Shown here piece after piece: positions 26,921 through 34,930 of a stretch of DNA of 64,000 nt. The stretch comes from Phycisphaerales bacterium (lineage in GTDB: Bacteria; Planctomycetota; Phycisphaerae; Phycisphaerales; SM1A02). Position 1 is the stretch's first letter. Each line of letters begins with the position of its first letter. The translations under genes and the position numbers were made by a program. Under the pieces are notes generated by a model. The model had not been told where the DNA came from. It saw nothing but the letters and a program-made list of their open reading frames with translations, and did no database searches. The stretch is taken from assembly GCA_009691915.1 (NCBI GenBank), contig SIAD01000006.1, forward strand, positions 62,001 to 126,000. Reading direction: 5' to 3'.

Positions 26921-27383
26921 CGCGCCTCCCCGGTGCATCGAGCGCGCAGACTCGGACTGTGACCGCTCCACTGCCCTGATTCGCGACCGCCTGTGCGATC
27001 GCCTTGAGAGCGGGCTCGACCTCACGGTAGGGAAGCGATCGGTCCGCGCGCACATCGACCTTGAGTGAGGGATCGGCGCGAAGGCGCTGGGCGATCGCCT
27101 CCGCGATGCGATCGATGTCAGCATCCGCAGTCCCGAAGCGCATCGCTCCGACCGTCACAGAGGCGCCACCGTCATCGGCGAGCACATTGACCGCGATGCG
27201 CCCGACCCGTTCCTGGGGCGAAAGCGCGGCGTGGTGGGGTTCGGGAAGAGCCATCGTCGGCGCTTGGTCTCCCCCCATGCGCGCCACCAGGACAAAGAAG
27301 ACGATCAGCAGGAATGCGAGATCGATCATCGGTGTCAGATTGCAGTCAATGCGCGCCGCTCCTCGCGCATGGAGAAGGCTCAT
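26913..27383 (-). CDS. ExbD/TolR-like protein 1
   Basis: Proton-channel subunit of 156 residues, with the membrane helix LTPMIDLAFLLIVFFVLVA (conserved Asp in PMID) and a periplasmic domain ending ALKAIAQAVANQGSGAVTVR. It overlaps the ExbB/TolQ gene by 4 bases and the second ExbD gene by 8. The periplasmic domain keeps the usual pattern in which residues 80-110 hold a conserved VDVRADRSLPYREV, close to the ExbD motif for force transfer. Confidence 0.88.
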   Translation of the reverse strand: MSLLHARGAARIDCNLTPMIDLAFLLIVFFVLVARMGGDQAPTMALPEPHHAALSPQERVGRIAVNVLADDGGASVTVGAMRFGTADADIDRIAEAIAQRLRADPSLKVDVRADRSLPYREVEPALKAIAQAVANQGSGAVTVRVCALDAPGRRDG

Positions 27384-28078
27384 GGCCCCTCGCCTCGCCC
27401 GACAAGATCTCCCGCGACGCGAAGTGCGGTCTCAAGCGCCAGCGCCACCTCCGCGTCAATTCGGTTACGCACCACCGCATAGGTGAGCAGCGCTGGGATC
27501 GCGATGATCAGTCCCCAGAATGTCGTCACCAGCGCGGTTCCGATTCCCCCGGCGAGAAGCGCGGGGTCGGCCTGCCCGCCGGTCGCGGCAACTGTCTGAA
27601 AGGCAACGATCATCCCGTAGACAGTTCCGAAGAGTCCAATCATCGGGCTCACCTGCGCGAGAATGTTCAAGCTCTCAATCGAGCGGAACCGACGGGCGGC
27701 ACACTCTTCGGCCGCCGACTCCGCCGCATCGACCGTACCCGGTCGCCCCAGCGGAAGCGCGTCGAGCGCGGCTCGCGTGATCCGTCCCAGATCACTGTTG
27801 TCAGCGGCGCACGACGAACGCAATTCGGTGACTGTCGCAGAATGGGCGCGCGTGACGAGAGCGCTCGCGGCGCCTTCTGGGGCGACGCTGTGAGGGCGGT
27901 GGGCCAGCAGTGCGCGGGCGATGAGACCGACACTTCCGAGACTCATCGCCACCAGCGTCCAGATCATGGCACTGCCGACCCAGTCGACCAGGGTCGTGCC
28001 GTCGGGAAGTGTGCTCGTAGAAATGAAGAAGATCTCGACGGCGTGAAGGGACTGTTCGATGGAGCTGGGAGGGGTCAT
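27380..28078 (-). CDS. ExbB/TolQ/MotA-type proton channel protein
   Basis: Polytopic stator-like protein, 232 residues with three membrane segments: WVGSAMIWTLVAMSLGSVGL (about 33-52), SPMIGLFGTVYGMIVAFQTV (about 143-162) and IGTALVTTFWGLIIAIPALL (about 178-197). The latter two hold the family signature GLFGTVYGM and the T-F-W-G-L-I-I-A-I-P block. It forms the proton path with ExbD. Partner genes overlap on both sides by 4 bases. Energising what: unknown, since no TonB is visible. Confidence 0.88.
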   Translation of the reverse strand: MTPPSSIEQSLHAVEIFFISTSTLPDGTTLVDWVGSAMIWTLVAMSLGSVGLIARALLAHRPHSVAPEGAASALVTRAHSATVTELRSSCAADNSDLGRITRAALDALPLGRPGTVDAAESAAEECAARRFRSIESLNILAQVSPMIGLFGTVYGMIVAFQTVAATGGQADPALLAGGIGTALVTTFWGLIIAIPALLTYAVVRNRIDAEVALALETALRVAGDLVGRGEGP

Positions 28079-29331
28079 GGGTTTCGTATCGCGCCGCGAT
28101 GCACCTTGATCGCCTCGGCCGCGGCCGTCGCCACCGACTGGGCGCGTGCCGCGGTGGCGGTGAGCCCAAAGGCGCGGGCTCCCTGCGCGGCGGTCGATGC
28201 CAGCGCGAGTGCCGCAGCAGCATCGTGATCCGCTACAAGGCTGATCTCCGCGGCACTGACCAGCGCAACGGGGCTCGATCTGTGGAGCGGCTGGCCGAGG
28301 CCTATGCGGAGGAGTTCGACGCGAGCGCGTGAAGTTTGCCCGGCGGCGAGTGCCGCGACGGCGGCATCTAAGCGCGCGGAAGTCTCGTCGGGTGCCGGGG
28401 CCTCCGCGACGGCCGTCGCGATCTCGTTGAGGCGGGGGATGAATCGGTAGGCGCCTGGACCGCCGTGCGCCTTGGCGATCGCTTCAAGTGCGGCCAGTGG
28501 CTCGGCATCGAGCAGGTGAACACAGGCGATCTGAATCGGCCTTCGATTGGTGCGCTCGTCGCGCGGGTTGAGCGCGTCGAGGTCTGCCAGCAGCGTCGCG
28601 CGCGCCGAGGGCTCGTCGGCAACACCCATCAACCCAGTACTCACGATGACGATCGAGTCGGGCTTCAGTTCGACCGCGGCTCGGATGGCTGCGCGTGGGT
28701 CGCTCGATCCTTGCGGGACGATCTTGTCGGACATCCAGCTCTTGAGTGCCTCGATGCCATGCTGTCCGAGGGTCGGGCCAGCTCGGACAAGGTCCCCCGG
28801 CGGTGCGACAATCGCTCGGCCGCTCTGGAAGGCGATCACGGCGAATCGCTGTTCGTCGCTGAGCCGGCCGACTGCCGCGGCGATCTCCTCGACGGCTGAT
28901 TGATATCCACCGATCATCGACCCAGAGGCATCGATGAGAATGACGATTCTCCGCGCGGACTCCTGGCGCACACTCGCGAGTGAGAAGACATCCTTGGGCA
29001 GCGGGAGCCCACGGCGCACCCGGGGGAGACTCATGGCAAGCGCTTCGAGCCCACCGCGGTCTACGCCGAGTGCGTCTCTCATCGTCGCCGTCGAGGCGAG
29101 CATCGCGGGACGGCCGGGAACTGGTGATGGCTCGGCGTCGCGCGAAGGGTTGTCGGCTGGTGCTGCGCCGACTTCGGCAGTTTCGAAGGAGAACACCGCA
29201 CCTTCGTTCGGGAGGGTCTCACTTCGCTCCCAGTAGTCGACTCCCAACGCCGCGAGCCACAAAAAAATCCCCGCAGCGGTCAGATGGATCGCTGCTGAAA
29301 TGACCCATGGGATCGCGCCTACGTTCTTCAT
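28075..29331 (-). CDS. Membrane-anchored VWA-domain protein
   Basis: A 418-residue protein with an N-terminal membrane helix (about 9-29) and a von Willebrand A domain (about 130-300) starting RIVILIDASGSMIGG; this DxSxS motif and the later Thr in VSTGLMGVAD suggest an intact metal-ion-dependent adhesion site. The C-terminus is an Ala-rich helical region (SAEISLVADHDAAAALALAS). A TTG/ATG pair lies at 29334/29331; ATG 29331 is chosen. The stop of the DoxX gene immediately precedes it and the ExbB gene overlaps its end by 4 bases. Possible role: periplasmic ligand sensor or assembly factor of the channel complex; inference from context. Confidence 0.82.
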   Translation of the reverse strand: MKNVGAIPWVISAAIHLTAAGIFLWLAALGVDYWERSETLPNEGAVFSFETAEVGAAPADNPSRDAEPSPVPGRPAMLASTATMRDALGVDRGGLEALAMSLPRVRRGLPLPKDVFSLASVRQESARRIVILIDASGSMIGGYQSAVEEIAAAVGRLSDEQRFAVIAFQSGRAIVAPPGDLVRAGPTLGQHGIEALKSWMSDKIVPQGSSDPRAAIRAAVELKPDSIVIVSTGLMGVADEPSARATLLADLDALNPRDERTNRRPIQIACVHLLDAEPLAALEAIAKAHGGPGAYRFIPRLNEIATAVAEAPAPDETSARLDAAVAALAAGQTSRARVELLRIGLGQPLHRSSPVALVSAAEISLVADHDAAAALALASTAAQGARAFGLTATAARAQSVATAAAEAIKVHRGAIRNP

Positions 29332-29334
29332 CAA

Positions 29335-30012
29335 CTAGTCCTGACCCTTGGATCGCCCCTTGGTCGCGCTTGCATCGGCTCTCCGCCCTTGTGCGCCGCT
29401 GCGCGTGCCACCCTGGCCGAGTGCCCCATCGACGGTGAGCCACCCGGCACCCGACAGCAGCACGACGAGAGCGAGCATCATCAATCCACACTGAGTCCAG
29501 AGTCTGAGATAGTCGTCCATTGGGAGCGACCACCAGCCATTCGCGCGCAGCGCTGGGAGGCTCGTCATCCAGATAGCGCCGCCCATGATGCACGCGACGG
29601 CGAAGGCCGCCCGTCTGGCGAAGAATCCTGCGATGAGCATCAGGGAACCGACGAGCTCGGTGAGCGCGACGAGCCACGCAGCGATGGCGGGGAATGGAAC
29701 TCCGCCCGCGTCGCAGACCAGCGCGATCCGATAGAGCGAGCGCGCGGTGAGTGGACCCTGACTCGTGGTGGCCGGCGCGGCGGCGAGTGTCTCCGGCGAC
29801 GCGCTCTGCCAGCTGGGACCGGTCGCCTGGACACGGGACCAGTCGAGTCCATCATCACCGAGCCCGATACGATTGAGCGTCGCCGTGTCGGTGGCGGAGA
29901 ACGCCGTCAGCGTGAAGACCTTTTGCCATCCCAGCGGAAGCAGGGCTGCGCACAGGAGCGCACGCGCCATCAGCGGGACGAGTCCGGTGGCGAATCGTTC
30001 GCTCCATCGCAT
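29335..30012 (-). CDS. DoxX-family membrane protein
   Basis: A 225-residue membrane protein with four hydrophobic segments (residues about 9-25, 95-125, 130-160, 170-195), DoxX/MauE-like: it has FFARRAAFAVACIMGGAIWM and the PLGWQKVFTLT start region of the family. The reading frame is open further upstream through the tRNA-Leu antisense strand, which is spurious. ATG 30012 has TACGAT 7 bases before it. First gene of the VWA/ExbB/ExbD cassette. DoxX proteins are of uncertain biochemical role, sometimes tied to quinone or redox processes. Confidence 0.75.
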   Translation of the reverse strand: MRWSERFATGLVPLMARALLCAALLPLGWQKVFTLTAFSATDTATLNRIGLGDDGLDWSRVQATGPSWQSASPETLAAAPATTSQGPLTARSLYRIALVCDAGGVPFPAIAAWLVALTELVGSLMLIAGFFARRAAFAVACIMGGAIWMTSLPALRANGWWSLPMDDYLRLWTQCGLMMLALVVLLSGAGWLTVDGALGQGGTRSGAQGRRADASATKGRSKGQD

Positions 30013-30019
30013 GCGTATC

Positions 30020-30025
30020 ATCGTA
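30020..30025 (-). promoter_or_regulatory. -10-like TACGAT, DoxX cassette
   Basis: On the minus strand TACGAT ends 7 bases before ATG 30012, between the cassette and the tRNA-Leu gene. Confidence 0.35.
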
Positions 30026-30038
30026 CGAAAGCACCCTT

Positions 30039-30119
30039 GCGGGCGTGGCGAAATGGCAGACGCGCTGGATTTAGGTTCCAGTGGGGCAACCCGTGCAGGT
30101 TCAAGTCCTGTCGCCCGCA
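30039..30119 (+). tRNA. tRNA-Leu (UAG)
   Basis: Class II tRNA of 81 bases with acceptor GCGGGCG/CGCCCGC (30039-30045 with 30112-30118), anticodon stem CTGGA/TCCAG with loop TTTAGGT (anticodon TAG at 30072-30074), a variable arm GTGGGGCAACCCGT, and T loop GTTCAAGT. CCA is not encoded. Confidence 0.95.
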
Positions 30120-30130
30120 TTGATCGCGGC

Positions 30131-30136
30131 TAGGCT
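30131..30136 (+). promoter_or_regulatory. -10-like TAGGCT, DAHP synthase
   Basis: TAGGCT ends 8 bases before the ATG at 30145, directly after the tRNA-Leu gene. There is no -35 consensus within the tRNA and no ribosome site. Confidence 0.4.
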
Positions 30137-30144
30137 GCCGCCGC

Positions 30145-31512
30145 ATGAGCATGGGTGCGTCAACCAGGTGGACACCCGACTCGTGGCGCTCACAAAAGGT
30201 CAGGCAGCAGCCTGCGTGGCCTTCGCGGAAGGCCCTTGACGCAACCGTCGAGCAGATCGCCGCGCTCCCACCACTTGTGGCCAGTGGTGAAATCGCCGCG
30301 CTCAAGACCCAACTTGCCGAGGCGGCATCGGGGAATCGATTCCTGTTGCATGGCGGCGACTGTGCCGAGAGCTTTGAGGGCTGCCGGGCGACCCCGATCA
30401 CCAACCAGCTGAAGATCCTTCTGCAGATGAGCCTTGTGCTGACCCATGCGTCGCGTCGACGGGTCATCCGCATCGGCCGATTCGCGGGTCAGTACGCCAA
30501 ACCTCGCACCGAGGAGAACGAGACCCGTGACGGCGTCACCCTTCCCGCCTACCGCGGGGATAATGTCAATCGTCCCGAGTTCACCGAATTTGGTCGCACA
30601 CCAGATCCCGCGCTGCTTCTACGCGGTTACGAGCGCTCCGCGCTCACCCTCAACTTCATTCGGGCCCTCGTCGACGGTGGGTTCGCCGACCTCCACCATC
30701 CAGAGCAGTGGAACCTCGACTGGGTCGGGCACTCGCCATTGGCCGTCGAGTACACACGGATGGTGGATGCGATCGGGCAGAGTCTTCGCTTCATGGAGAC
30801 GCTCGCCGGTGTCCGGGTCCACCAGATGCAGCGCGTGGACTTCTACACGAGCCACGAGTGCTTGCTTCTCGACCTCGAGCAAGCCCAGACGAGACAGGTT
30901 CCGAGGCGCGATGGTTGGTGGAACCTCTCTACCCACTTCCCCTGGCTGGGAGCGCGCACATCGAACCTCGAAGAGGGTCATGTCGAGTACCTCTCGGGGA
31001 TCGAGAATCCGATCGGCATCAAGGTCTCGCCGGACTCCGCGCCTCGGGATGTCGTCGCGCTCTGCCAGCGTCTCAATCCGTCAGATGAACCTGGGCGGAT
31101 CACGCTGATTCATCGAATGGGAGCGCACAGGATCGCACAACAGCTGCCGCCGATCATCGACGCGGTCGCGTTGAGTGGCGCACGCGTCGTCTGGGTCTGC
31201 GACCCCATGCACGGAAACACCGAGACAGTTCGGCCCGTCGGTGGACCGCGCGCGGGACAGCCGGTCAAGACGCGGAAGTTCGCGCACATCCTCGCGGAAC
31301 TTGAGCAGGCGTTCGAGATTCATCGCACGAAGGGGACGGTGCTCGGCGGCGTTCACTTCGAACTGACCGGCGAAAATGTCACCGAGTGCACCGGTGGCGC
31401 GCGCGGGCTCGGCGACGATGATCTGGCGGGCGCGTACCGCTCGGCGATTGACCCGCGGCTCAATTATGAACAGGCGCTGGAGATGGCGCTCCTTGTGGCA
31501 CGACGGATGTAA
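30145..31512 (+). CDS. Class II DAHP synthase
   Basis: First step of the shikimate pathway: condenses phosphoenolpyruvate with erythrose 4-phosphate. The 455-residue product is of the class II (plant/actinobacterial) type. Seen: LHGGDCAESFEGC, RIGRFAGQYAKPR, FYTSHECLLLDLEQ, IGIKVSPDSAPRD, LIHRMGA, VWVCDPMHGNT, HFELTGENVTECTGG. The metal-binding Cys, His, Glu and Asp positions of the family are all present. Only DAHP synthase in the window; the KdsA-type aldolase at 44 kb makes a different product. Confidence 0.93.
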   Translation: MSMGASTRWTPDSWRSQKVRQQPAWPSRKALDATVEQIAALPPLVASGEIAALKTQLAEAASGNRFLLHGGDCAESFEGCRATPITNQLKILLQMSLVLTHASRRRVIRIGRFAGQYAKPRTEENETRDGVTLPAYRGDNVNRPEFTEFGRTPDPALLLRGYERSALTLNFIRALVDGGFADLHHPEQWNLDWVGHSPLAVEYTRMVDAIGQSLRFMETLAGVRVHQMQRVDFYTSHECLLLDLEQAQTRQVPRRDGWWNLSTHFPWLGARTSNLEEGHVEYLSGIENPIGIKVSPDSAPRDVVALCQRLNPSDEPGRITLIHRMGAHRIAQQLPPIIDAVALSGARVVWVCDPMHGNTETVRPVGGPRAGQPVKTRKFAHILAELEQAFEIHRTKGTVLGGVHFELTGENVTECTGGARGLGDDDLAGAYRSAIDPRLNYEQALEMALLVARRM

Positions 31513-31540
31513 CCGCGCGCCCCCGTGCGCAGTAATTGCC

Positions 31541-31546
31541 TATTCT
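31541..31546 (+). promoter_or_regulatory. -10-like TATTCT, ketosynthase pair
   Basis: TATTCT ends 10 bases before the ATG at 31557. The bases between are pyrimidine-rich, with no ribosome site. Confidence 0.35.
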
Positions 31547-31556
31547 CCTCCCCCCA

Positions 31557-32897
31557 ATGCGACACGGCGCACCGCGGACATTTGTCACAGGGATCGGGCC
31601 CGTATCGGGGTTCGGTCTCGGAATCGATCCGCTCTGGAAGGGACTCTGTGATGGGGTCTCGGCGATTCGCCCGATTACGGCATTCGACGCCTCTGGGTTT
31701 GTGACTTCGGTGGCGGCGACGATTCTCCCGGAGCACTTCGACATCCGGTCCATTGTTCCCAAGAGCCACCGCAAAGCGACCAAGGTGATGGCCCGGGACA
31801 TCGAAATCGCCGTGGCGGCGGCGCACACAGCCGTGCACAGCGCGGGACTGACCACCAAGGGGACCGCCGAGGGAGTCCCCCCCACGATCCCACCTGATCG
31901 ATTCGGGTGCCACATCGGAGCTGGGCTCATTCCGGCGGACGCTGACGAACTTGCCTGCGCGATGTTCACGAGCCGCACACCCGACGGGAAGTTCGATCCC
32001 GAGGCCTGGGGACGCACGGGGATGCCCAACCTCACACCACTCTGGCTCCTCAAGTACCTGCCCAACATGCTCGCCTGCCATGTGACGATCATCCATGACT
32101 GCCAGGGGCCATCAAACACGATCACCTGCGCCGAAGCATCCGGTGGGCTTTCGATCGGCGAGTCGCTGCGGGTGATTCGTCGGGGAGACGCCACCGCGTG
32201 CCTTTCGGGAGGTGCCGAAAGCAAGGTGAACTACATGGGGATGCTTAGGCAGACATTCGCGCAACGACTCGCGCGAGTTCCCGCGGGAGCCAGTGGCACC
32301 GAGGCGGTGCTTCCGTTTGACCCTACGGCGTGCGGGACGGTGCTCGGTGAAGGAGGCGGGATGCTGATCCTCGAGACTGAGGCCAGTGCCACGGGCCGAG
32401 GGGCGAGGACGTTCGCGGAGATAGCCGGATTCGGTGCGTCGCAGTGCTGCTGCATCGACACGGTGGGTGGAGACCTGAGCGGCGCGGGGGAGGACATCGC
32501 CGCAGCACTCGAGTGCGCACTCGACGACGCGCAGGTCAGGCCGGAGGCGATCGATGCGGTCGTACCCTTCGGTTCGGGAATTCCGAGCATCGACGCTGCC
32601 GAGGCGGATGCCCTGAGGCGGGTGTTCGGTGCCCGCGCGGGCTCACTCCCGCTGGTGACGATTGCACCACAAGCGGGGATCTGCGGTGCCGGTGCGAGCG
32701 CACTCGCGGCATGCGTCGGCGCGAAGTGTGTGGCCGAGCAGAAGTTGCCCGCACGACTGAACACCAAGGGGTCAAAGGCACTTGGTGTCGATGCGGATGC
32801 GCGCGCAGCCTGCGCCGCACAACTCAGGTGCGTGGTCGTCATGACATCGGGAATGGGCGGCCAGACGGCCGCGATCGTGATGAGGAGGGTTCCATGA
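31557..32897 (+). CDS. Ketosynthase-like protein lacking catalytic His/Lys (KSbeta-like)
   Basis: Thiolase-fold protein of 446 residues, homologous to FabF-type beta-ketoacyl-ACP synthases. The nucleophile Cys is kept (C191 in TITCAEASGG), but the first catalytic His motif (HGTxTPxxD in FabF) reads FGSGIPSID and the second (SxKSxxGHxxGAAGA) reads TIAPQAGICGAGAS; so both catalytic His and the Lys are gone. That makes independent condensation very unlikely. The next gene, of equal length, is a complete ketosynthase and overlaps by 4 bases (ATGA). The arrangement matches ketosynthase/chain-length-factor-like heterodimers, though the retained Cys differs from classical chain-length factors, in which it is replaced. 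TTG at 31536 is also in frame; ATG 31557 is preferred. Confidence 0.85.
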   Translation: MRHGAPRTFVTGIGPVSGFGLGIDPLWKGLCDGVSAIRPITAFDASGFVTSVAATILPEHFDIRSIVPKSHRKATKVMARDIEIAVAAAHTAVHSAGLTTKGTAEGVPPTIPPDRFGCHIGAGLIPADADELACAMFTSRTPDGKFDPEAWGRTGMPNLTPLWLLKYLPNMLACHVTIIHDCQGPSNTITCAEASGGLSIGESLRVIRRGDATACLSGGAESKVNYMGMLRQTFAQRLARVPAGASGTEAVLPFDPTACGTVLGEGGGMLILETEASATGRGARTFAEIAGFGASQCCCIDTVGGDLSGAGEDIAAALECALDDAQVRPEAIDAVVPFGSGIPSIDAAEADALRRVFGARAGSLPLVTIAPQAGICGAGASALAACVGAKCVAEQKLPARLNTKGSKALGVDADARAACAAQLRCVVVMTSGMGGQTAAIVMRRVP

Positions 32898-34234
32898 ACA
32901 CCCACGGACAGCGCACCGACTCCGAACGGGTCGTTGTGACCGGGATGGGCTGGGTGACTCCCTTGGGGCATGACATCGAGACGGTTTGGGGAGCGTTGAT
33001 GCGGGGCGAGTGCGGGATGGCCCCGATCACGCACTTCGACGCGAGAACCTTTCCCACTTCATTTGCCGCCGAAGTGAAGGGATTCGATGTCGCGCCGCAG
33101 CTGAAGGATCCGAGGGCCCATTCGACGGCTGGGCTCAACTCACAGTTTGCTCTGGGAGCTGCGGCACAGGCATGGGCGCAGGCGGGGTTGAGTGAGCGAC
33201 CCGCTCGAAACATGCGGCGAGTCGGGATCTACCTTGGTGCGGGGGAGGGGGTCATTGACACACCCAACTACCTCGCGACCAATCTCGGGGCGTGGGATCC
33301 TGCGATAGGCAAGACCAATGGCGTCGAATGGGCGAAGCTCGGCCACTCGCTCATGGGGGCTGCGAGCGAGATCGAGCAAGAGCCCAACATGCCGCTGGCG
33401 CACATCGCGCGCGAGTTCGGCGTGCGCGGGCCGTCGTACAACTGCCTCACGGCATGCGCGGCGAGCACGCAGGCAATCGGTGAAGCGTGCAGCATTCTCC
33501 GAGGCGCCGAGGCGGATGTCATGATCGCCGGCGGGGCGCACACCATGATCCATGTGCTCGGGATCACCGGATTCAACCGGCTGACCGCGCTGAGCACGGC
33601 GGGAGACGATCCCACCACAGCGAGCCGTCCGTTCGATCTCACGCGGGGCGGCTTCGTGATGGGCGAGGGAGCTGGGATGGTGATTCTCGAGACACTCTCC
33701 CACGCGCGTAGCCGCGGCGCGACACCGCTGGCGGAACTCATCGGGTTCGGATCGAGTGCCGACAGTTACCGAATCACGGACATCCAGCCGGAGGGGCGCG
33801 GCGCGGCGGCGGCAATGCTGCAGGCGCTGGCGCAGGCGGGGATCGACCCGAGAGGGCGCAGACCCGATGGCCGTCCCTGGGTCGACTACATCTCCGCGCA
33901 CGGAACCGGCACAAAGGAGAATGACTCCATAGAAACGCTGGCGGTGAAGCGGGTCTTCGGTGAACTCGCGAGAGACATTCCCATGAGTTCCGTCAAGAGC
34001 ATGCTTGGTCACCTGATCGCCGCGGCCGGAGCGGTCGAGTTCATTACTTGTGTTCTGGCGATCGAACGGGGGATGCTCCCACCGACCATCAACTACACGA
34101 CACCAGATCCGGAGTGCGATCTTGACTGCGTTCCGAACACGCCGCGCAAGGCACAAGTCGATACTTGCCTCTCCAACTCCTTCGGATTCGGCGGGCAGAA
34201 TGACACCGTGTGCGTGACGCGGTTTGTCGAATGA
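32894..34234 (+). CDS. Beta-ketoacyl-ACP synthase (FabF-like, KSalpha)
   Basis: Condensing enzyme of the KAS II type, 446 residues: elongates acyl chains on ACP with malonyl-ACP. Catalytic Cys188 in NCLTACAAST, His in ISAHGTGTKEND, Lys and His in SSVKSMLGHLIAAAGA: all four present. The closing motif is NSFGFGGQNDTVCV. It overlaps the upstream inactive-looking ketosynthase by 4 bases and the downstream membrane-anchored gene by 4. No acyl carrier protein or ketoreductase lies adjacent, so whether this pair makes ordinary fatty acids or a special polyene or polyketide lipid is open. Confidence 0.9.
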   Translation: MNTHGQRTDSERVVVTGMGWVTPLGHDIETVWGALMRGECGMAPITHFDARTFPTSFAAEVKGFDVAPQLKDPRAHSTAGLNSQFALGAAAQAWAQAGLSERPARNMRRVGIYLGAGEGVIDTPNYLATNLGAWDPAIGKTNGVEWAKLGHSLMGAASEIEQEPNMPLAHIAREFGVRGPSYNCLTACAASTQAIGEACSILRGAEADVMIAGGAHTMIHVLGITGFNRLTALSTAGDDPTTASRPFDLTRGGFVMGEGAGMVILETLSHARSRGATPLAELIGFGSSADSYRITDIQPEGRGAAAAMLQALAQAGIDPRGRRPDGRPWVDYISAHGTGTKENDSIETLAVKRVFGELARDIPMSSVKSMLGHLIAAAGAVEFITCVLAIERGMLPPTINYTTPDPECDLDCVPNTPRKAQVDTCLSNSFGFGGQNDTVCVTRFVE

Positions 34235-34899
34235 CCCCTCGCACCAAGGCGCGTCGGGGAACCATTGCCCGCGCCGCGCTCAAAGGAATGCTGGTGGTCA
34301 TTGGCGCCGTGTTGGCATTCGTGGCCGTGTGCTTCGGTCTCACCAAGTGTTCCCCGCCCTGGTGGCGGGCCGAGGAAGCGTTCTCCGCCGATGCCGACGC
34401 TGATCGGCGCGCGCGCGAGTTGGAGCAGAACTTCGCCGCAGCGGTATACCGGATTCGCCCGGACAACGAGCCGTGGGCACTGCGCATCCACGACACGGAC
34501 ATCAATGACTGGATGGCGGCGCGCCTTCCCTCGTGGACCGAGCACGATCCGACTCTTGCCTGGCCGATTGAAGGAGCACGCGCACAGGTGCGATTCGAGG
34601 AGTCGATGATCATCGTCGGGATCTCGGTGGACTCGCGTGTGTGGAGCGGGGCGTTCGGGATGGTCGTCGAGCCCAACGGAATCAGGATCGATCCGGGAGC
34701 CGGCGCGGTAGGTCGGATGCCAATTCCTGCGGGCGCGGCGATGGTCGCGAAACTTCTGCACGGCGAGGGCGCCTCAACGCTTCGGCTTCCCCGTTCCTTC
34801 GCGCTCTCGGATGGACGGACCATCGAGGTGCGTCGGATCGACCTCACGCCCGGCGCGATCGAGATCGAGTGTGCGACGAGCGGAACACCGCCTCGCTAG
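34231..34899 (+). CDS. Membrane-anchored hypothetical protein
   Basis: A 222-residue protein with one N-terminal membrane helix (GMLVVIGAVLAFVAVCFGLT, residues about 22-41) and a C-terminal beta-rich domain. The segment WALRIHDTDINDWMAARLPS resembles the opening of YpmS/DUF2140-like domains (xLxITxxDINxxL), but the likeness is weak. The ATG at 34231 overlaps the ketosynthase stop by 4 bases, so it belongs to that operon. A GTG-headed extension 21 bases upstream is less likely. It lies between ketosynthases and nuoG. Role unknown. Confidence 0.65.
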   Translation: MTPRTKARRGTIARAALKGMLVVIGAVLAFVAVCFGLTKCSPPWWRAEEAFSADADADRRARELEQNFAAAVYRIRPDNEPWALRIHDTDINDWMAARLPSWTEHDPTLAWPIEGARAQVRFEESMIIVGISVDSRVWSGAFGMVVEPNGIRIDPGAGAVGRMPIPAGAAMVAKLLHGEGASTLRLPRSFALSDGRTIEVRRIDLTPGAIEIECATSGTPPR

Positions 34900-34930
34900 G
34901 ATGGCGCGCCGCACACGGCACCCCATCCCC

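Noticed and set aside
26920-27124. Long N-terminal extension of the second ExbD protein
   Set aside because: The extension is Arg/Ser-rich and lies in the upstream ExbD gene in another frame; the ribosome site and family layout place the start at 26920.
30013-30120. N-terminal extension of the DoxX protein starting MRATGLEPAR
   Set aside because: This is the antisense strand of the tRNA-Leu gene, a known source of spurious protein starts. The real start is at 30012 or 30021.
32444-32893. 150-residue extension in front of the FabF-like protein
   Set aside because: It overlaps the first ketosynthase in another frame and is Arg-rich; the family start lies at 32894.
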